This document shows positions 57,171 to 64,000 of a DNA stretch of 64,000 nt, in pieces. This DNA is from CAWJFJ01 sp963800065. GTDB lineage: Bacteria; Actinomycetota; Acidimicrobiia; Acidimicrobiales; UBA8190. Where the stretch lies: assembly GCA_963800065.1 (NCBI GenBank), contig CAWCZO010000003.1, forward strand, positions 682,001 through 746,000, read 5' to 3'. The notes below the pieces were generated by a model. The model saw nothing but the letters and a program-made list of their open reading frames with translations. It had not been told where the DNA came from and searched no databases. How positions within the stretch are numbered: position 1 is the stretch's first letter; every line of letters starts with the position of its first letter. A program made the translations under genes and the position numbers.

Positions 57171-58268
57171 CTAGGGTCTGACCTTCCATAGCTCGGTGGG
57201 CCCGTCTTGGGCGAACGGGACCACGCGGTGGTCGATCTCGAGACCCTTCGCCACGTCACAGCCGGGCACGACGCAGATCTCGTCGCGTTCTTCCAGGGCG
57301 CTCCGGACATGGGCGGGGACGGTCCGACCCAGGTGGCAGACCTTCGTGACATCGACCCCGTCGGTGACGATCACCTTGGTGATGGCATCGCCGAGCTCGT
57401 TGACGGCGGTGGCCAGCGGCACCGGACCGACACCGGGAATCTCACACGTCTCCCCTTCGCACAGATTCCCCCGACGAAGAGCGGCGAGATCGACCCTGAG
57501 GTGCATCAGCGTCGTCGGTCGCACTGATCCGGTTGCCGAGGCCCTCCCGCCGGTCACGCTCGTCCCGGTGACCAGCGCCACGAGGGCATCGGCCTCGTAG
57601 GCCACGGTCGGCTCCCGGTGCCCCGCCTTCCGAGCCTCCTCGAAGACGGCGTTGCTCTCCTTGCGGATGGCAGTGGTCAGCCGGGCCATGGCGTCAGGGG
57701 TCAGCCTGGCTTCGACCCGCCCGGCACCATCGCGGTCGGTCCACATGAGAAGGAACCGGTTCCTCCGGATCTCCTCGTAGCGGGCGCGGGTCTCGGTCTC
57801 ACCGGCGGACCGCGCCCTCACCCGTCTGCAGTGGTCCTTCAGGCCCTTCAGACCTTTCGTCCCGGCCGCCTCGAGCAGCTCGCCCTCGGTCGACGGATTC
57901 TCCGCCGCCGCCGTGGCGATCTCCTTGACCTGAGGGGCTGAGAGCTCACCCCGGCGCAGCGCGTCGGTGGTCTCGGGCAGCGACTGCAGCCGACCGGCCG
58001 TCTCGAGCATGCCGATTGCCTCGCCCAGGCTCGTCCCCGTGACCTCGGCCACCCAGGATGCTGGGCTTCGATGGCCCTTGTTCCGCCAGACCCCTGAGTC
58101 CGACGCCCGGGGCGCCAGCAGTGTCTTCCCGGCGACGACGGCTCGCTCGAGCGCGGTGAAGATCTCGAACAAGGCGGCGGCGTCGCCGGTGGCTAGCCGG
58201 TCGGGCTCGAGCTCGCGGACCGTCCCCCGGACATCTCCGAGGGCCCGCTCGAGGATCGTCAGCACCAT
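57171..58268 (-). pseudogene. DUF222/HNH endonuclease gene, 3-prime truncated by the integrated element
   Basis: The visible product has 365 aa. The DUF222 domain covers most of it (LFEIFTALERAVVAGKTLLAPRA, LSAPQVKEIATAAAENPST, RVEARLTPDAMARLTTAI). The C-terminal HNH domain begins with CVVPGCDVAKGLEIDHRVVPF, and the reading leaves the gene after GPTELW, adding KVRP from element DNA. The Asn and second His of the HNH motif are on the far side of the element (52759-52885). Without excision the protein should be inactive. DUF222/HNH proteins are frequent in actinobacteria and may be nuclease-type or mobile-element parts. Confidence 0.88.
57184..57185. other. Right crossover core (TT) of the integrated element
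   Basis: The element arm (ACTAGGGTCTGACC) is on the left and HNH sequence (CCATAGCTCGG) on the right. The recombinase promoter lies in the arm, so excision would separate or rejoin its promoter context. Confidence 0.75.
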
Positions 58269-58427
58269 CGGAACAGAATGTCATGAGGATGTATCAGTAA
58301 CTACGAAATAGGGTGTCATCCGTGCCTGGGAGGAATTCCGGGAATTTGTGAGAAAACCGCTAAAGCTCTCCGCCCCTGCTGCCGATAAAGAAGTGGGCCG
58401 GCGCGGGTACCGACCCCAGGGAATCCG

Positions 58428-60290
58428 GTGCGGTTCGGTTGTGAGGAAGCCCGACCTGAGGAAGTCCGGCCGGAGACGACGGGTGCTCGAGGCTGCCGTC
58501 CGGCGTCGGCGGTGTCGGCGTACTCTCGCCCTCTTGCCGGTTCCAGACCGTCGAGGGGAAGGCGGACTGCGAAGAGATTCCGTGTTGCTGCCCTGACGTC
58601 CCTGGCGGCGCTTTCGATTCTGATTCCTGGGGCGGCACGCGCCTACGCCGACGGCACCGTCACTTTCAACTACACGGGCCGTCCGCAATTCTTCAGAGTC
58701 CCCGCGGGGGTGGGCTCGCTCCACGTCGACGCCGTGGGTGGCGGCGGGGGTGGCGGCGGGGCGTTCGACGGCCAGGTGCCGGGGGGTGGCGGGGGAGAGA
58801 CCATCGCCACGATCCCCGTCGCCGCCGGTGACGAACTCGAGGTGATGGTCGGCGGGCGGGGTAGCGATGGTGCCGTCAGCCCCCGGTTGACTCTCGGGGG
58901 TCGGGGTGGGTTCAACGGCGGGGGCCCCGGGGGTTCCGCCGGCAGTACGCAGAACGGCATCGCCATCGGTTCCGCTGCCGGTGGTGGGGGAGGGGGTGGT
59001 GCGTCCGACGTGCGTCGCTGTGGCACCGGTCTCTCAAGCCGGGTGGTCGTGGCGGCGGGAGGGGGAGGCGGCGGGACGTACACCGCCCCGCCCAACGGGG
59101 TGGGGGGAGCCGGCGGGGGCGCCGCCGGCGCCGCGGGGGCGAACGGCCTCGCCGGGTCTTCCACAGGCGGCGGAGGCGGAACGGCGGTGGCCGACGGCAC
59201 CACCGGTGACGATGCCGGAACCTTCGGAACAGGGATTTCAGGTCTGCCTGGCTTCGGGGGTGCCGGAGCCGGCGAGGCGGGTGGTACGGCGGCCCTGATC
59301 GGCGGCGGAGGCGGAGGCGGGGCCGGATTGTTCGGCGGAGGCGGAGGCGGGGGTGTGGCCGTGGGCGACACCTTCGGTTCGGGCGCCGGAGGAGGCGGGG
59401 GATCCGGTTATGCAGAATCGAGTGCCACTGGAGTCAGTTTCAACAGCGGCGTCAATGCGGCGTCCGGCCAGGTGGTCATCACCGAGATCGCTGGCCTCCC
59501 CAGCAGCCTGTCCCCCTGTCCCCAGTCACCGGGCGGTGCCGGGTACTCGCTGGCCGCCGCCGACGGCGGGGTCTTCGCATTCGGGAACGCTCCCTATGCG
59601 GGCTCGGCCGCCGACAGTCATCTCACAGAACCGGCGGTCGCCATCGCCGGGACCCCTTCGGGCTCGGGCTACTACATGGCTACCGCCGGAGGGGCCGTCC
59701 TGCCGTTCGGGGATGCGGTGACGTGGGGATCGGCGGCGGCCGTTGCTCTGAAGGAACCCATCGTCGGGATGGCGGTGACGCGCGACGGCGGTGGCTACTG
59801 GCTGGTGGCGGCCGACGGGGGAGTCTTCACCTACGGTGACGCCGGCTTCTTCGGGTCGGCGTCCGGCAAGACCCTCGACAAGCCCGTCGTCGGCATCGTC
59901 GCCACCCCCGACGGCGGTGGCTACTGGCTGGTGGCGGCCGACGGGGGAGTCTTCACCTACGGTGACGCCGGCTTCTTCGGGTCGGCGTCCGGCAAGACCC
60001 TCGACAAGCCCGTCGTCGGCATCGTCGCCACCCCCGACGGCGGTGGCTACTGGCTGGTGGCGGCCGACGGGGGAGTCTTCACCTACGGTGACGCCGGCTT
60101 CTTGGGGTCGGAGGCCGGGAAACCCCTCGACCGGCCCATCGTCGGTCTGGCCGCCACCCCCGACGCCGGCGGCTACTGGTTGGTGGCGGCCGACGGGGGG
60201 GTCTTCAGCGAAGGCGATGCCGACTTCTTCGGTTCCGCCGTCTCGTTCCGTCTCGTCCGACCGGTCATCGGGATGACGAGTCCGGCATGA
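58428..60290 (+). CDS. Secreted Gly-rich protein with C-terminal GYWLVAADGG repeats
   Basis: The product of up to 620 aa has a basic region followed by a signal peptide (VAALTSLAALSILIPGAARAYA). After it comes a strand-rich start (FNYTGRPQFFRVPAGVGSLH), a long low-complexity glycine region with little else, and from about residue 360 at least five beta-propeller-like repeats of 42 residues with GGYWLVAADGGVFTYGDAGF. That repeat is common in secreted proteins of Acidimicrobiia. The GTG at 58428 has AGGGA at 6-base spacing; a GTG at 58512 is also possible. Surface or matrix function is likely; no enzyme domain is seen. Confidence 0.8.
   Translation: MRFGCEEARPEEVRPETTGARGCRPASAVSAYSRPLAGSRPSRGRRTAKRFRVAALTSLAALSILIPGAARAYADGTVTFNYTGRPQFFRVPAGVGSLHVDAVGGGGGGGGAFDGQVPGGGGGETIATIPVAAGDELEVMVGGRGSDGAVSPRLTLGGRGGFNGGGPGGSAGSTQNGIAIGSAAGGGGGGGASDVRRCGTGLSSRVVVAAGGGGGGTYTAPPNGVGGAGGGAAGAAGANGLAGSSTGGGGGTAVADGTTGDDAGTFGTGISGLPGFGGAGAGEAGGTAALIGGGGGGGAGLFGGGGGGGVAVGDTFGSGAGGGGGSGYAESSATGVSFNSGVNAASGQVVITEIAGLPSSLSPCPQSPGGAGYSLAAADGGVFAFGNAPYAGSAADSHLTEPAVAIAGTPSGSGYYMATAGGAVLPFGDAVTWGSAAAVALKEPIVGMAVTRDGGGYWLVAADGGVFTYGDAGFFGSASGKTLDKPVVGIVATPDGGGYWLVAADGGVFTYGDAGFFGSASGKTLDKPVVGIVATPDGGGYWLVAADGGVFTYGDAGFLGSEAGKPLDRPIVGLAATPDAGGYWLVAADGGVFSEGDADFFGSAVSFRLVRPVIGMTSPA
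59784..60161 (+). repeat. 126-bp tandem repeat, three copies
   Basis: Copies begin at 59784, 59910 and 60036 with period 126 bases (42 codons). Copies one and two are nearly identical; the third differs at several positions near its end (for example TTGGGGTCGGAGGCC). High identity points to a recent duplication or gene conversion. It lies in the propeller-like part of the secreted protein. Confidence 0.9.
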
Positions 60291-60340
60291 ACTCCTCGGA
60301 GACCGTCGGCCCGTGAGTCCTCCGGCACCCGGAGGTGTCT

Positions 60341-60841
60341 CTACGGGCGGCGGGCCCAGAACGGGAGCGTCTGCTCGCTCCCGTCGGGCCGGGAGAACGT
60401 CTTGAAGACGACCTGGACCGGCTCACCGATTTGGATCGAGTTGGGGTCGATCTCGTTGAGGGCCCCCTCGGGACCGGTCACCAGGTTCCCGACGAACCGG
60501 AGGTTCTTGTCCTCCTCGAGCTCGACCACGATCACGTTGTAGGGGGCCAGATCGGAATAGGGCTGGAGGAGAGGCGGGTGGGGTATCACGTAGGACCACA
60601 CCGTCGCTTTCCCGGACATCGTCGTGTAGCCGCGGTCGACCGACCGGCACCGCGGGCACATCGGCCGCGGTGGGTGCCGGAGATGCCCGCAGGAATTGCA
60701 CTTCTGGATCCGGAGCTCACCGAGCGCCGTCCCCTCCCAGAAGAAGGCCCCGTCCTCGTCCCCGGCCGGGAGGAGGAACCCCTCGACCGACGGTCCCTTG
60801 TTCGAGACATAGGCGCCCGAGAACGCCGCCGCATTGGCCAT
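60341..60841 (-). CDS. DUF35 zinc-ribbon / OB-fold protein
   Basis: The 166-aa protein carries an N-terminal helical part (SNKGPSVEGFLLPAGDEDGAFF), the zinc ribbon CNSCGHLRHPPRPMCPRC and the OB fold (SGKATVWSYVIPHPPLLQ, YNVIVVELEEDKNLRFVG). It differs from the other DUF35 genes in the window by a longer N-terminus. The ATG at 60841 has AGAGGAAG upstream. It begins 13 bases after the stop of its thiolase-fold neighbour and probably forms a complex with it. Confidence 0.88.
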   Translation of the reverse strand: MANAAAFSGAYVSNKGPSVEGFLLPAGDEDGAFFWEGTALGELRIQKCNSCGHLRHPPRPMCPRCRSVDRGYTTMSGKATVWSYVIPHPPLLQPYSDLAPYNVIVVELEEDKNLRFVGNLVTGPEGALNEIDPNSIQIGEPVQVVFKTFSRPDGSEQTLPFWARRP

Positions 60842-60854
60842 GAGATCTTCCTCT

Positions 60855-62015
60855 CTACCTTCGGAGCAACAGAGCCGAGGTCGGGACACCCTCGCCCGAC
60901 GTCACCAGACAGGTCTCGGCGTTCTCCACCTGAGCGATCGCCGTCCCCCGCATCTGCTTGACCCCTTCGTTGATCAGGTTGAAACCGTGGACGTAGGCCT
61001 CCGAGAGTCCACCCCCCGACGTGTTCACCGGGAGCGATCCCTTCCCCCACTCGAGGTTCCCGTTGTCGGTGAATGGTCCCGCCTCCCCCCGCTTGCAGAA
61101 GCCGTAGCCCTCCAGGGAGAGGAGGATCAGGGGGGAGAAGGCGTCGTAGATCTGGGCCACGGAGACGTCGTCGGGGCCGAAGTCGGCGTTGGCCCACAAC
61201 CGCTTGGCGCAGGCCCAGGCCGGCCCGGTCAGGGGATCGTCGTTGTAGAAGTTCACCATCGTCTGATGTTCGGGGGGGAGCCCCTGGGCGAAAGCGTGGA
61301 CGTAGACGGGTGGATGGCGGAGGTGACGGGCCCGCTCGGCCGAGACGATCACACAGGCCAGGGCCCCGTCGGTCTCCAGGCAGTTGTCGAAGAGACAGAG
61401 CGGCTCCGAGACCCAGCGGGAGTTCATGTAGTCCTCCCGGGACATCGGCTTCGAGTACATCATCGCCGCCGGGTTCATGTTGGCATGGCCCCGGACGGCG
61501 GTGGCCACGTTGGCCAGATGCTCGCGGGTCGCCCCGTAGTCGTGCATGTACCGCCGGGTCAGCATCCCGATCTCGTCGACCGGCCGGAGCAGTCCCGCCG
61601 GCCTCGTCCACTGCCCGGGGACGTGGAGCTGGGTCGAGGTGTTCGTCCAGGGCCTCGGTCCCGAACCCCGCTTCCGGGCCCGCCAAGCCACGGCCACCTC
61701 AGCCTGGCCGGAGGCCACGGCCATCGCAGCGTGGCCGACGACCCCGCAGCCGGCCCCGCCCCCGTAACCGATCTGGCTGAAGAAGGTGATCTCCCCGCAG
61801 CCGATGTTCCGGGCGATGTCGACCTCCTCGGTCGCCTCCATCGTGTACGAGCACAGCGCGTCGACCTCGGAGACGTCGATCCCGGCGTCGGCGCAGGCGT
61901 CGACGATGACCTGGCAGGCCAGCTCGGCCTCGGACGGCTCCAGATGCTTGGCGAACTCGGTCTGGGCGATCCCGGCGATCGCCGTGGCGTCTCTGAATCC
62001 GACTGCCGGGCTCAT
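60855..62015 (-). CDS. Thiolase-fold lipid-transfer-type protein (Ltp2-like), copy 3
   Basis: The 386-aa protein has AIAGIAQTEFAKHLEPSEAEL, ITFFSQIGYGGGAGCGVVGHAAMAV, FDNCLETDGALACVIVSAE, DVSVAQIYDAFSPLILLSLEGYGF and LPVNTSGGGLSEAYVHGFNLI. It fits the SCP-x/Ltp2 branch. The start is the ATG at 62013-62015, decided by AGGAGG 8 bases upstream; an upstream GTG would sit inside that site. The promoter is shared with the divergent aldehyde dehydrogenase; TACGGT at 62099-62104 on the minus strand is a possible -10. Confidence 0.88.
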   Translation of the reverse strand: MSPAVGFRDATAIAGIAQTEFAKHLEPSEAELACQVIVDACADAGIDVSEVDALCSYTMEATEEVDIARNIGCGEITFFSQIGYGGGAGCGVVGHAAMAVASGQAEVAVAWRARKRGSGPRPWTNTSTQLHVPGQWTRPAGLLRPVDEIGMLTRRYMHDYGATREHLANVATAVRGHANMNPAAMMYSKPMSREDYMNSRWVSEPLCLFDNCLETDGALACVIVSAERARHLRHPPVYVHAFAQGLPPEHQTMVNFYNDDPLTGPAWACAKRLWANADFGPDDVSVAQIYDAFSPLILLSLEGYGFCKRGEAGPFTDNGNLEWGKGSLPVNTSGGGLSEAYVHGFNLINEGVKQMRGTAIAQVENAETCLVTSGEGVPTSALLLRR

Positions 62016-62125
62016 CCGCCCCACCTCCTCACCGAGCCACCGGTGGCGTCCGGAATGGCGCCGCGCCCCCGAGCGTCCCGGGCTCCGTTTCGTCCGGCAC
62101 CGTAGCAGCGCCCCGGGCCCCGCTC

Positions 62126-62154
62126 CTGACGGAACGTCAGATTGCCGTTACGAT
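62126..62154 (+). promoter_or_regulatory. CTGACGGAACGTCAG operator candidate plus TACGAT -10
   Basis: The palindrome at 62126-62140 has CTGACG/CGTCAG arms 3 bases apart. Eight bases later comes TACGAT (62149-62154), and the ATG of the aldehyde dehydrogenase follows after 8 bases, almost leaderless. The layout is the same as at 47379-47408. Confidence 0.65.
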
Positions 62155-62162
62155 CGCGGCCC

Positions 62163-63632
62163 ATGGGCGCGGCGAGGAAGAAGGAGCGACAGCTCCTGAT
62201 CGGGGGGAAGTGGGTCGACGCCTCCGGCGATGCCTACGAGATCGTCAACCCGGCCACCGAGGAGGTGGTCGGGACCGCCCCCCAGGCCACGGTGGCCGAC
62301 GCCGAAGCGGCCGCCGCCGCCGCCCGCGACGCCCTTCCGGGCTGGTCGGCGACGGCCCCCGAGGAGCGTCTGGCCCTGATGGCCAGGGCGGCCGACGCCA
62401 TCCGGGCCCGCGCCGGTGATCTCCTCCCCCTCGTCATCGCCGAGACGGGCGCCACCGCCGCCGTGGGGTCGCGGATGCAGGTCCCGGTGGCGGCCGACCG
62501 CTTCGACCGCTACTCGCGCGACCTCCGCCATGTGGCCCAGCGGTCGCTGACCCCCCAGGTGGCCCAGACGACCCCGCTCGCCCCCGGCGGGCTCATCTCG
62601 GCGCTGGCCGTCCGCGCCCCCGTGGGCGTGGTCACCTGCATCACCTCGTACAACTTCCCCATGGTCAACATGGCCGGCAAGGTGGCCCCCGCCCTGGCCA
62701 TGGGCAACACCGTGGTGGTGAAGCCGGCCCCCCAGGATCCGCTGGCCGTCATCGAGCTGGTCCGGATCCTCGACGAGGTCGGGTTCCCCCCCGGTGTGGT
62801 GAACCTGGTCACCGCCTCCGACGCCGCCGCTGCCGCCGCTCTCGTCTCGTCACCCGACGTCGACATGGTCTCCTTCACCGGCTCCACCGACGTCGGAGTC
62901 CGGATCGTCGAGTCGGGGGCGGCCACCATGAAACGGCTCCTCCTCGAGTTGGGCGGAAAGGGCGCCTGTCTGGTCTTCGACGACGCCGACGTGGCCGCTG
63001 CCATCGGTTGCATCGGATCCACCTGGTCGTTCCACTCCGGTCAGATCTGTACCGCCCCCACCCGCGCCGTCGTCCAGCGCGGCGTGCTCGACCAGGTCGT
63101 CGACGGGCTCTCCCGGTACGCGTCGGTCCTCAAGGTCGGTGACCCCACCGACCCGAAGACGATCGTCGGCCCCGTCATCTCGGCCGCCCACCGCGCCCGC
63201 ATCGAGGGCTACATCGCCACCGGTCGTTCCGAGGGGGCCGAGCTGATCACCGGTGGTGGCCGCCCTGCCGGTCTCGAGCGCGGTTTCTACGTCGAGCCGA
63301 CCCTCTTCATCGGGACCAACGACATGGTGGTGGCCCGTGAGGAGATCTTCGGCCCCGTCGTCGTGGTCGTCGCCTTCGACGAGGAGGAGGAGGGGATCTC
63401 CATCGCCAACGACTCCGACTTCGGTCTCTACGACTACGTCTTCTCCGGTGACACCGCCCGCGCCTTCCGAGTGGCCAAGCTCCTGCGCGCCGGTCATGTG
63501 GGGATCAACTCGGCCCAGCGCAATCACGAGGCACCCTTCGGAGGGTTCAAGATGTCGGGGATCGGTCGCGACGGCGGCGACTACGGTCTCGAGGCCTACT
63601 CGGAGATGCAGTCGATCATCTGGACCGGTTGA
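62163..63632 (+). CDS. NAD(P)-dependent aldehyde dehydrogenase
   Basis: The 489-aa protein has the class features: VTCITSYNFPMVNMAGKVAPAL in the cofactor domain, KPAPQDPLAVIELVRIL, FTGSTDVGVRIV, the general-base Glu in LLLELGGKGA and the catalytic Cys in FHSGQICTAPTRAV. EEIFGPVVVVVAFDEEEEG is the usual C-terminal region. It oxidises an aldehyde to an acid. With a thiolase/aldolase-type pair across the promoter, it may remove the aldehyde made by retro-aldol cleavage; that is inference. ATG start next to the TACGAT -10. Confidence 0.93.
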   Translation: MGAARKKERQLLIGGKWVDASGDAYEIVNPATEEVVGTAPQATVADAEAAAAAARDALPGWSATAPEERLALMARAADAIRARAGDLLPLVIAETGATAAVGSRMQVPVAADRFDRYSRDLRHVAQRSLTPQVAQTTPLAPGGLISALAVRAPVGVVTCITSYNFPMVNMAGKVAPALAMGNTVVVKPAPQDPLAVIELVRILDEVGFPPGVVNLVTASDAAAAAALVSSPDVDMVSFTGSTDVGVRIVESGAATMKRLLLELGGKGACLVFDDADVAAAIGCIGSTWSFHSGQICTAPTRAVVQRGVLDQVVDGLSRYASVLKVGDPTDPKTIVGPVISAAHRARIEGYIATGRSEGAELITGGGRPAGLERGFYVEPTLFIGTNDMVVAREEIFGPVVVVVAFDEEEEGISIANDSDFGLYDYVFSGDTARAFRVAKLLRAGHVGINSAQRNHEAPFGGFKMSGIGRDGGDYGLEAYSEMQSIIWTG

Positions 63633-63686
63633 GAGGCCGTCCGGTTGAGAGGCCCGTCCGGTTGAGAGAGCCGTCCGGGTGAGAGG
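63625..63686. repeat. Three to four tandem copies of a 16-17-bp unit at a stop codon
   Basis: CCGGTTGAGAGGCCGT (63625-63640), CCGGTTGAGAGGCCCGT (63641-63657), CCGGTTGAGAGAGCCGT (63658-63674) and a partial CCGGGTGAGAGG. The TGA stop of the aldehyde dehydrogenase is in the first copy and each further copy repeats TGA. It ends near the ribosome site of the next gene. Confidence 0.85.
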
Positions 63687-63692
63687 AGAGAC

Positions 63693-64000
63693 GTGAGCAC
63701 CTACGACCTGGCCATCATGGGCGGCATCGTCGTGGACGGGACCGGCCTGGCCCGGCGCCGGGGCGACATCGCCGTGAAGGACGGACGGGTGGCCAAGGTC
63801 GGCTTCGTCGACCCGGCCGACGCCGAGGAGGTGATCGACGCCGACGGCCTCCACGTGGCCCCCGGGATCGTCGACGCCCACACCCACTACGACCCGCAGC
63901 TCACCTTCGAGCCCCACGCCACCTCGTCGTGCTACCACGGGGTCACCACCGTCCTGGCCGGGAACTGCGGCTTCTCGGTGGCGCCCAACCGCCCCGACCA
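63693..64000 (+). CDS. N-acyl-D-amino-acid deacylase-like amidohydrolase, cut by window edge
   Basis: The first 102 residues are visible. They begin STYDLAIMGGIVVDGTGLARRRGDI, then have the metal-binding motif APGIVDAHTHYDPQ and GVTTVLAGNCGFSVAP, typical of the D-aminoacylase branch of the amidohydrolase superfamily, which in actinobacterial catabolic clusters often has other substrates. The GTG start follows GAGGAGAGAC. The remaining three quarters of the gene lie beyond base 64000. It may be cotranscribed with the aldehyde dehydrogenase. Confidence 0.88.
   Translation, partial: MSTYDLAIMGGIVVDGTGLARRRGDIAVKDGRVAKVGFVDPADAEEVIDADGLHVAPGIVDAHTHYDPQLTFEPHATSSCYHGVTTVLAGNCGFSVAPNRPD

Larger units (their letters stand above)
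52886..57185. mobile_element. 4.3-kb integrative element with serine recombinase and HUH replication protein
   Basis: The element is bounded by TT dinucleotides at 52886-52887 and 57184-57185, the only bases shared by the two junctions. It contains a large serine recombinase next to the right end, a rolling-circle type initiator, an HTH-like protein and two unknown genes. It splits an HNH gene between the catalytic His and Asn. The circular attP joined from both ends has two 31-base arms that match at 18 positions as an inverted repeat. Genes inside are less GC-rich and use leaderless promoters with clearer -10 boxes. It resembles small integrative plasmids of actinobacteria; no transfer gene is present. 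Confidence 0.85.

Noticed and set aside
57160..57190. tRNA gene as integration target of the recombinase
   Set aside because: No tRNA-like sequence at either end; the target is the HNH gene and the shared core is only two bases, as for serine integrases.
57171..58268. HNH gene as an intact homing endonuclease of the mobile element
   Set aside because: It lies outside the TT boundaries, lacks the last part of its HNH motif and is the insertion target, not cargo.

Overview
The window is high-GC DNA with very tight packing, many GTG and a few TTG starts, ATGA/GTGA stop-start overlaps, several promoters whose -10 lies 6-8 bases from the start codon (leaderless mRNAs), F420-type oxidoreductases and the secreted repeat GYWLVAADGGVF. 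This fits an actinobacterium, most likely of the class Acidimicrobiia. That placement is inference from gene content; there is no rRNA or other taxonomic marker.

Most of the window is catabolic and lipid/steroid-like. 1-6.6 kb: CoA ligase (cut by the left edge), MaoC-like protein, YhdH-type reductase, lipoprotein, two VOC proteins, amidohydrolase, NTF2-like protein. 6.6-10.1 kb: a phosphotransferase between two CrtC-like paralogues. 10.2-18.2 kb: oxidoreductases, P450, a GH18-like secreted protein and a PIN/TRAM membrane protein. 18.3-21.2 kb: three-gene proton-translocating transhydrogenase (pntB, pntAB, pntAA). 21.2-25.6 kb: an SDR divergent from echA20-ipdA-ipdB-ipdC, the order used by mycobacteria to open steroid rings C/D. 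27.7-34.3 kb: thiolase divergent from a two-subunit acyl-CoA dehydrogenase, then a signal-less substrate-binding protein divergent from another CoA ligase. 36.9-44.2 kb: thiolase/DUF35 pairs, two class III CoA-transferases and an amidohydrolase. 47.4-51.8 kb: amidohydrolase, a second acyl-CoA dehydrogenase pair and an LLM oxidoreductase. 60.3-64 kb: third thiolase/DUF35 pair, aldehyde dehydrogenase and a D-aminoacylase-like protein cut by the right edge. A palindrome of type CTGAC-N5/6-GTCAG recurs at seven promoters of these operons, suggesting one TetR-type regulon; a separate site matches the KstR consensus.

The clearest accessory element lies at 52886-57185: a 4.3-kb integrative element with a large serine recombinase, an HUH replication initiator, a small HTH-like protein and two unknown cargo genes. 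It is inserted inside a DUF222/HNH endonuclease gene, splitting the HNH motif; rejoining the flanks at a 2-bp TT core restores an in-frame 403-codon gene.

Other unusual items: a 647-aa SGNH-hydrolase-like protein whose nucleophile Ser is Ala and which ends in nine LQW repeats (45356-47299); two frameshifted genes at homopolymers (DUF35 at 36878-37316, SIMPL lipoprotein at 51883-52712); and short tandem duplications next to stop codons at five gene ends.
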